The notes beneath the pieces were generated by a model. The model was not told the DNA's origin, ran no database searches, and saw only the letters and a program-made list of their open reading frames with translations. From positions 197,820,143 to 197,884,142 of the forward strand of contig NC_071387.1 in the NCBI RefSeq assembly GCF_022682495.2: 64,000 bases of DNA. Direction: 5' to 3'. The position numbers were made by a program, and so were the translations under genes. Shown here one piece after another: positions 55,800 to 64,000 of this stretch; the first letter of the stretch is position 1; each line of letters opens with the position of its first letter. Source of the stretch: Desmodus rotundus. Its lineage: Eukaryota; Chordata; Mammalia; Chiroptera; Phyllostomidae.

Positions 55800-58700
55800 A
55801 TCAAGAGGAATTTGTAGGCCTCTTAAGCCATTCATGTGGGATTCTGATATCTCAAAGGGGTGGTAATTATTAGTACAGAATAAAATATTTCTGATTGGGC
55901 CACATGGGCCTATACTCTTACAAAGAGTGATGTTCACCTGAATGCAAATTAGTTAGTAGATACAAAGTTTTTTAAAGTGCAAAAGTATTCATGCAATCAT
56001 TGGACAAATATCTATCTGTTCTTTTCTATATGCCAAACCCTTTGCTTTGTTTTTAAATTATCCATGAAATTGAGTGGAGTTAAAAAATTGGCTCAGGCAG
56101 CTTTCAAGAGCTATCCTGCCTTAGCTTGCAGTCTACTTTCCCCTTTTAATTACAAGGAATTCCCCTTAATGCAATAGTTATCATTAGGTTGAAACATGTT
56201 CCTTGGCGTATGTAATGTATCTTCATGGTTAAAAGAAGAAGAATGCAGCAATGACTAAGAGCAGAGAAGTCTCCTCTTTGCTGAAAGGTATAGATGCCTG
56301 GTGACAAGTTCCGATCTCACAATGACTAATTGTAGACATGACACTCTGCCCAACAGCATGACACTATCTAACCGGAGCAGCATCTACACAGCCGTTCAGC
56401 CCAGTCAGTGACTGCTTCGTACTGTTATTCAAAGGATGCACAGGGGGATAAAAACCAGAGAGACAAACGAGACAGAAAGAGCCCCAAGGTTATGGGCTTT
56501 CGGCCTTGGAGTTGAGTGAACATTTAAAAATTTGCACAAACATCTGAATTCTTGGGAATCAAAACATTGTAAATTTAAAAAAACAGACTTTCAGGTACAA
56601 AAATCATAAAATACTTTGGGAGAAAGCAGTGTTGGATGATGTTAAGGATCGTTCACCATGCAGCAGCTTTATGGAGTCCCTGATTAAGGTGAGACCAAGC
56701 TGAGCGATAAATAATCTCTGGGGACAAGACGCAGGTAAAGGTAGCCCTGCAGAAGGAGTGGCTTCATGCCCAGAAGTCTCTTCCCTCGTCATGAATGGTT
56801 CATGGATTCCTTGGGGACACGTGGATTGGATTTTAAAATAGTCTAACAAGTTAACTTAATTTTTCTCTGCAGCATAAACCTGATTGGGTATTTTATGGTC
56901 CTCACGTGGCTCTCAGGATGATAAATAAAGGCTGGGGCTGCTTCTGGACCGCGGTAAATACCTGAGTCCTTACCTTTGCTGTGTTCCCACATCTCTCACA
57001 GTTTAAGAAGTCATCACTGAGGGACTTCATCCTGGGAGTTTTGCTGTTAGTTTCCTTTCAGGGTCAGAAACCCTGGTTATCTCATCTTATCTCCTAGCAT
57101 GAGCTTCCTCCTTCCTGAAAATGGCAGCCAGGACCCTTGGCTCGCCACCAATTAATGACTTGTAGAAAGAGAGTATCTCAGTGACTCGAGTCTCTTGCTT
57201 TCTTACACACACACATACACACACCTGTATTTATGATTCACATAATATGCCAGGCCCTGTGTTAGGTGATGGGGGCACAAAATCAGTAAAATACAGGAAC
57301 TCATTCTAGAAGCTGGACAAATAATGTGAGGTAATACTTGCCATAACAGAGACACCGAATTGAGAGAATGACATAAATACATATGAAAGGAGATCATTTA
57401 GGGGTCATGTATACATCCTTTTTTTACCTGATGTCCTCACAACAAAGATAAAGACCAATGGGGATAAAGAGCATTTTGTTGCTAGATCCAAAGCTTCAAG
57501 ATGATTGTTTTCAGACTGAAACCAGCTGAAGGAAGAACCTGAAATGAAGCCAAAAAAAGAACAAAGTAGTGGATGGGAAATAGATTCTTAAAACTCAGAA
57601 ATGTCCAGGATGTGAAACGCCAAAGAGTCTCTTATTTTGTCTGGGCAATAGATGGCGCTATGGTACCAAGTGAAGCGTCCCGAGGCAAAGGAGAGTCCCC
57701 AGCTCAAGGTGCGGAGGACAACAGCCTGTAGACTTTCTTTCAAAGGAGCAGGCGTGGGGCTGACTGGTTAATTGTGAGGAGCGGTGATCTGGAAGAGCAC
57801 AAAATGCACCTAGATCCATTAAATGAAGTTTACACAGAAGTAATTACTTAGAGAAATAGAAGCAAAACCTTGGGTTTTAGCTAAATTGCTTAAGGACTTT
57901 ATTTATGCTAGGTAGAGGTGGCCACGAGTGAGCAGCCATCTTTGCATTGACATTGTGAAAAGCAGGGCCATCTGCTACTGTGGCAAAATATTATTATGAG
58001 TGGGGTAAGAAATTCAAATAAATCTTTAATATCTGAAAAGCTCCTAAGCCATCGGATTGCTTTTTCGAGGGGTGGCAGGCAAGAACTCTTGCTGGAACTG
58101 TTTGTCCCCTGAATGATCTTGTTCCTCCCCCAGTGCCTCTGAGTGTGCCACTTAGTCTAAGATCAAGAGTTCTCGAAGGTAGAATGTGTCCTCCATCTAT
58201 CGTACTAGGGTTTTAACGTCCCGGGCTTCTCAACCTATGGATCCGTTTTTTCTATTCCACTGCCCAAGAGTCAGCCAGCGTGCCCTGACGCCACATCCTG
58301 GCCAGGTATCTTCTGCTTGGTGAGGATACTAACTGTACCAGTTGTTGAATATTTAAAATATTAACCCTGCTATATTAACAAGATACACACATGATGTGTG
58401 AGAATAAAATAAGGCCACTGATTTTCATAGACACATTCAAATTTGTCCTTTCAGAATGACAAACTTAAGTCTTCTTGGATGAGTCCCCTTTTGAACATGC
58501 TAAAAACAACATTAACATTTTTCCCTTTGGATATTTCTGGAAGACAAATATTCATTTGGATGTATACTTATAAGTTATGGCCTGATTGTGAAGAAATTAT
58601 TCATGGCATTCAAAGCCGTGCTTGTGTGTTAAGTCTCATATTAGATCGTGGCCGGGTCATAATGTTTAACAATGCAAATACCTTTCTTTTGAGCTGAGGC

Positions 58701-59210
58701 CCCCCACTAACCCACCCCATAGAGATAAAAATAGATTGCACACTATGACAATGCTAAGTTGCCCCTAAATACAAGCAGTAAAACAAAACAAAATAAAAAC
58801 ACCAGAATAGCTGAAAGCATGTAATTTTATATCTTTGTGCCCAGGGGCAGACATATTTGTGGCTGAGGAAAAAAATGTAAGAAGCTGCACTAATTCGCTC
58901 CCTAAGGTCTGGTCTCCACTCTCGTCAGAGAAAAATGTACCATGGGTATCCGCCTCCTCTTACTATCTGGGGAAGCAAGCAGGGGCCCCGTTTAGGCTAA
59001 GAGAGAGGCAAGAAGGGGGATATTCTAAACCCTGGTAATGAGTCTCCCTAACCTTCTGCCCTTGGTATTCACCTTTGTGGGAATGTTATGGAAAGTGCTT
59101 GTGCAGAGACCAGACGTGTGTAAAATGACAGGATGTATTCGAGTGATGGGTCCAGACGTGTGCAAGGCTGTATCGCCATGCGGTGCTGGCAGCTACTAAG
59201 GACACTCTTC
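55800..59210. other. Intergenic stretch without recognised genes
   Basis: AT-rich, with a short CA repeat near 57206 and an L2-like fragment around 57225-57300 ('atgccaggccctgtgttaggtgatgggggcac'). No exon of PDZD2 or of another known neighbour is recognised. Confidence 0.5.
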
Positions 59211-59214
59211 CACA

Positions 59215-59352
59215 CCCTACCCCAGGATATTTTTTACCCTCTTTTTATAGACGAAGAACTGATGACTCAAGCAGGTTGAGGGATTTTGCTCATGTGTAGC
59301 TGAGGATACACCCAGGTCTCTCAGCTCTCAGTAGTTCGACGTTGCTCTACAG
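59215..59352 (-). repeat. MIR SINE remnant
   Basis: 'ttttatagacgaagaactgatgactcaagcaggttgaggg', 'gctcatgtgtagctgaggat' and 'cacccaggtctctcagctc' follow the reversed MIR core. Confidence 0.6.
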
Positions 59353-61020
59353 CAGTGAGCACAGACTTTAAGGATGGAGAGGCCAGCCTCAGGACCCATT
59401 GGGTAGTGTGGCTGGTTCTATACTTGGTCTGGGGCCACCATGACAACCAGCTGTGCCAGCCCTGGGAAAGGAAGAGTCCCACTTGAGCATGAGCCCATTA
59501 CCCACCCTGTTGTGCCCTCTGGGTGTGCACCCTCATTACTGGCTCAGTGCCTGGCACATTCAGGGCACCCTGCAGATGTTGGAATGAAGGCCATCAGGAC
59601 ATAACAAAGAGGGCTGGCCCAGCTACTCAGCTCACCCCCTGGTGTAGGCGACAGTACAGTCTCCAGCCGGAAACGCTCCAGCTGTAGACCTAATTTTTTC
59701 AACTGACGAGGTCTCACTTCTTGCGCACAGGGCCAGGAACAAGAGTTGTTTTCCTGTGTAACCATAGGAGAGTCATTCTGACTTGTCTAACCATGGTCCA
59801 AGTACCACTGGCCACATGGAAAATGAAGGACATCCATCAAGTAGGTTTTCATTCATTCAGAAATTGGGTTTTGTTTGGTCAGTCCCAAGGGTCTTATTGT
59901 AAATATGAGATGAGTCTGTGAGGCCTCGTCAGGAAGTCACTTGATTTTATGGGAGAACCTGCACGGGGTGGGGTGGGGTGTGCTGTGGGAGCCTCCACAG
60001 TGTCTGCTTCTGCCAACCTAACTCAGCAGGAAATGCCTCCTCCATAGAGAGAGCTCACAGCCTCCGGGAGAACCCTCCTCCTCTCCAACACCAGACTTCT
60101 CTCTTTACCTTGCTGCCATGCATAGCATCTTGTCCGATACCATTAACTGCCAAGCCTCTATCACCCACCCCGCTTCACCCTGTGTAAGCAGAAAACCACA
60201 CAGGCCAAGCTCCAAGTTGCTGAGAATGCTTTGACGGTCTCTGTCCCCCTTCAAGATGGTACCCCTGCTCCACCTTTTATGTAGCGGAGATAATGCTTTT
60301 AAAATTTATTTTAGTTATTGATGCGTTATATTTGTATCTTCAAGTTGCGACATTCTTAGCAATTACTACACAATTACTTAGCACACAATTACTGATTTTC
60401 GTCTTCCCTCATAGGTTATTTGCTTCTCCTTTAAAAAAAAAAATTCAAGCAATGGGACGCCTATACAGATACAATGGGCATGAAAAACACTCGAAAGAAT
60501 TGTTAGAAAATGGATAAGAGGAGGGGAAACTGTGCTTTAAAAAAAAAAATCCCACTGTGCTGGGCTTCATTTTTGGGTCAGTGGTTTTCCTTTAGGGAGC
60601 CTTGATTTTTTAATTACTAGAAAATGCACGAGCCTCAGCCGTGGCCCTCGGTGCATATGTGACCCACCGTGGGAATACTCCTGAACATCCGGGTCACTTG
60701 AACAGCGTACAGCACATTGCCACCAAGACAAAACACGACCCCCAGTGCATCGTAAAGCCAGGCACCCCCGCCCTCCGACGTGGGCAGAGTGGGCCGGGGC
60801 GCCGCGCGTGCCCCTGGGTCACACAGCCCACTGCGACTTCAGCTCCAGCAGACGTTCGTGTCTGTATTTATAACTGCATCAGAGGGCCGCAAGCCTAGGC
60901 AATGTCCTACATTTCCTTCTCTCTCTAGGAAGCTAACCCGAAGCTCAGGAGCAACGAAAGGCAAGAATTTTATCTTGAGAGGACCAAGAACCAACTACAG
61001 CTGAGTGGTGCTGCGCTCCT
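59353..61020. other. Intergenic stretch without recognised features
   Basis: No recognisable coding exon or named repeat. Short open frames such as 60641-60898 show no domain. Confidence 0.4.
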
Positions 61021-61027
61021 CGGTCCT

Positions 61028-61149
61028 GGTGGGGAGGGGTGGGGAGGGGTGAGGAGTGGGGGAGGGGTGGGGTGGGGAGACACCAGTGGCACAGCAGTGC
61101 CGTGTGTAGGCATGGGCTGCCAAGGGGCTGGGCTGGGCTGGGCTGGGCT
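61028..61149 (+). repeat. G-rich tract plus GGGCT tandem repeat
   Basis: 61028-61080 is a run of many GGGG/GGGGG blocks separated by single T, A or TGA spacers. At 61124-61149 GGGCT is repeated about five times. Both would satisfy common G-quadruplex patterns on the plus strand. Confidence 0.85.
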
Positions 61150-61384
61150 TTTTATCTCTCACAGGAAAAGTACACAGGACCGCCTAGTCCCCCCAAGGAG
61201 TGTGCGATGGCCCTCCGTTTCCAGCAGCGAGAACTGAGCGTCAGGGCTGAGCACCACCGTGCCAGACTATTGATACTTCTCACAATCGGGGGCCATGAGA
61301 GGTTGACACCTTGGCTGAGGCTGTTTGTAACAAGCACCTTGTTTTGAGTTTGGAAGGTCTGTGAAGCTCTTTGTTTTCAGAGTA

Positions 61385-61480
61385 CCTCTGAGGAATTGCC
61401 CACACCTGGCAGAATTCCTCAGAGGCTAAAAAAAAAAAAAAAAAAAAGGAAAGAAAAAAAAAAGAAAGAAAAGAAAAGAA
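61385..61480 (+). repeat. Perfect 13-bp inverted repeat followed by an A-rich tract
   Basis: cctctgaggaatt (61385-61397) and aattcctcagagg (61413-61425) are exact reverse complements with a 15-nt spacer. Two bases later an A-rich tract of about 55 bases begins. It is not part of any feature I can name. Confidence 0.8.
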
Positions 61481-64000
61481 ACCCTGTTTTGTGCCCAGGG
61501 TTTGTGGCTTCGGTTTCCTGAACGATCCAACCTGGCCTACGTCTTATCTTTCTCCCCCTTTCTAGTCACTGTCCCCCTGGATCTTCCACCTACAGCTTCA
61601 TGGCCGCCCTCACCTGCCCTCTCTGCTCAGCGTCAACCTAGCCTCTTTTGGTTTTTGAGCTCGGTTCTCCTCCCGGGAATGCAGTCTTTTTGACTCAAAG
61701 TTTTCACACCCTGGGAAGACCCTGGCGCACCCTCTCTCTGGCCCTGCTTGCTCTCTCTTCCTCCCAACACAGTCGATCCTCAGGGAGGCAGCACAGTTGC
61801 CCTTCAGCTCGTCTCTGCTGCCTCTCCAGGCAGCTGTTACCTGCAGGCAAGAACAAAGGACTCGTGGCTCTTGACTTGCTCACCTGACCTGCTGCCCAGG
61901 TGGATAAGAAAGCACCCTGGCCAAAGATAGGCTGTGGAAAGAGCCTATGACTGAACGTGACCTTTGGCTCAGGGATGATTCAAATTAGGACATCCCACCT
62001 CCTGGTAAGCTGGCATTTCTGGGATGGCTTGAGTCACTAGAAAGCTAAAGGCTTACACTAGCATTTTCCCTCCCAGAGCCCACCTGACTCCCACAGTCCT
62101 CTGGGAAGCTGCAGGTGGAGGTGGGATGGACATGTATGGAGACTGCAGGCTGAATTTGTGTTCCCTGTGGCAGAATGAGGTAAATATTTGTGCACAGAGG
62201 GGTGGGGACCTTTCCCTGGGCATTGGAGACCAAAGTGACTGAGGACCCAGGGTCAGTTAGGCTGGGGGGTCAGAGAGGCTGGGAAGTCAGTGTAGAGAAG
62301 AAATGCCAAGAGGGGCTGAAGGTCCATTGGCAAGAGCCATTGTAGCAGGCGGTGGAAGATAGTAAAGGGGAGGAGAGAGCCTGCCTGGGCCCTCCAGGAA
62401 GCGGACGCTGAGATGGAGGTAGGCTGTGGTGAGTCCATCGGGGAGTGTTGCTGGGGTCCCCACCTGCGGAAGGAAGCCAAGCTGGGCAGGTGGAGGAGGT
62501 GGTCCGTGCTGCAGCCTCAGCGGAGGCCTCAGCCAACCTGGAGGGGGTGGGGCCTGGAACTCAGAAGCCTGGACGACTCCAGATTTGTGTGAATTGGGGC
62601 AAGGGACCTGGATCTTTATTCTGACTCAAGAAGCAGGTGTGCCCTTCGGGGAGGTGCTTCTTTTTAGCTAATGCAATTCCCCAAGGGGGCTGGCAGCCCA
62701 GCACTCTCCCTGAAAGGTGGCGGTGGGGGAGAGGGGGGAACGTAGCAGGCACTGCAGCGTCGTGTCCACTGAACGTGCAATGTGAGGGATCACAGCCAGG
62801 ACTCTCAGGAAGAGGCAGTCTTCAGAAGGTCTGTGAGGAACTGACAAAGGGCTACAAGAATGGGGGCGGGAGTAGACCAAGAAGGGTTCCCAGGTCTCCC
62901 TCGGCCCCACCTTGTCCCCACCCATTCCTTCTTCTCCTTGGTAACTCTGGCAGTAGCGCTGTGGTTGGAATGAGAGGGGCCCTGCTTGGAGTTTAGCCCA
63001 CCTGGGGCCAACAGAAAAGGACCCAGCTCTTCTTGCAACTGTCAGGAAAAAGAACAGATGGAACCACAAAGAAGTTTTTGACTTGACCATATGCTGATAC
63101 AGGAAGCCATTCCCCGGTGCCCAGTTTCCTGACACTGGCTTGGCTTAGAGATGAACTACTTTTCACTGGTTTTGAGGGTCTTTTCAGGATAAAGATGAAC
63201 CCATGGGCCAGCCCGTGTGCTCAGAGTAGATAGTCATACGCTGCTTCATTCCCGTGACTGAGAGCTTCTCTCCAAAGCAAACCTCCCAACCTCGGGGCCA
63301 GGGAGAGACTGGTAACGTACCATAATGACCCACTGACAGCCCCTAAGTTTCCATCGTGAGGGTGTGTGTATCACTCCCAAGCAGTGCTTGCTCCTGGATC
63401 TTTAAGGCCCATTTGAGAATGTTCTCTCACCTGGCTTCTGTAAGCGTCTTCCACACATTCTGTACCTACCCTCTCACCCCTCACTGTACCTTACTAGTCT
63501 TCTGTGCGTGTATCATTTGCTACTGAGTTTCAAAGGCAGGAAAATCTCTTCTCATGCTATGTAGCTCCTTTCTTTAGTCTCCTAGCCTCTTCAAGTCTCA
63601 TTTCTAATAGCACAGGCCATTATTTTGACACTATAGGCATTTTGAATGATTTCATTGGCTATAGGTTTTGATTCGGAGTTAGGATTCGGTGAGTTTATTT
63701 AAAAGTGAATGTCATCTGCAGGATCAATGGATCTCAGTGACAAAGGCCACACAAACGTGGCTGATGAAGTTCATGTGCTCACTCTCACCCACTCTCTTCC
63801 TTGCCTTCCATTGATTTATAGAGTTGCCCATCCTCAACAAGTTCCTAGAGTGTAATAAAAAAGAAAACATTCTAGAGAGATATTTTCCCCTTCACAAAGG
63901 ACATGAAACTTGTTGGGGATGACTTTGATCCGATAATGGGGACAAAGAGGCGCCCCCCTTTGGAACATGAGCACAGTGCAGGGTGCAAGGCGCAGTGTCC
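61481..64000. other. Intergenic stretch to the right edge
   Basis: GC is moderately raised between 61,500 and 63,000. Open frames such as 62668-63135 (minus) and 62637-62996 (plus) overlap antisense and show no domain or splice pattern that I recognise. No gene is called. Confidence 0.4.

Noticed and set aside
62668..63135. A 155-codon minus-strand frame near the right edge
   Set aside because: No domain, no conserved motif, and overlapped by an equally long frame on the other strand; a chance frame in GC-richer DNA.

Overview
This is vertebrate nuclear DNA, almost certainly from a bat (probably Yangochiroptera). The coding exons are placental-mammal orthologs. The intervening DNA carries tRNA-derived SINEs of the bat VES type (body like 'ccctggctggtgtggctcagtgg...'), bat-type LINE-1 3' ends, and ancient mammalian MIR, L2, hAT and LTR fragments. 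The gene order matches human chromosome 5p13.3. I found no bacterial, phage, CRISPR or virus-type gene system.

Left part (1 to about 13,000): the 5' end of DROSHA on the minus strand. Two coding exons are certain: 3465-3557 (RS-rich exon) and 7370-8203 (N-terminal proline-rich and RS-rich exon, with the Met at 8196). A weak candidate for the preceding tiny exon lies at 12608-12632. The RNase III domains lie beyond the left edge.

Centre (about 12,700-13,340): a CpG-rich divergent promoter shared head to head by DROSHA (leftwards) and C5orf22 (rightwards). It has opposed CCAAT boxes, ETS motifs and an NRF1-type palindrome.

13,341-29,700: the complete C5orf22 (UPF0489) gene on the plus strand. 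Nine exons join in frame into a 443-codon protein, every intron is GT-AG, and all split codons close. Three conserved motifs (DH near residue 25, DSHPD at 52-56, DIDLD at 251-255) resemble the metal ligands of the arginase/deacetylase fold. The introns hold a complete-ended but dead half-L1 (HAL1-type) element, a VES SINE, several L1 3' stubs and hAT remnants.

29,701-64,000: intergenic DNA towards, by human synteny, PDZD2, none of whose exons I see. It holds a degraded GOLPH3 retrocopy at about 47,955-48,920, four VES SINEs, L1 3' ends (one interrupted by a mariner-like MITE), hAT MITEs, LTR-like remnants, a local repeated pair at 52.4/54.4 kb, and a G-rich, GGGCT-repeat and hairpin cluster at about 61.0-61.5 kb.

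The two genes share a promoter but have no evident joint pathway: DROSHA is the nuclear microRNA-processing RNase III, while C5orf22 has no established function. No undescribed system is evident. The most useful leads are the C5orf22 metal-site motifs, the possible loss of the upstream DROSHA start codon, and the GOLPH3 retrocopy whose C-terminal frame is still open.
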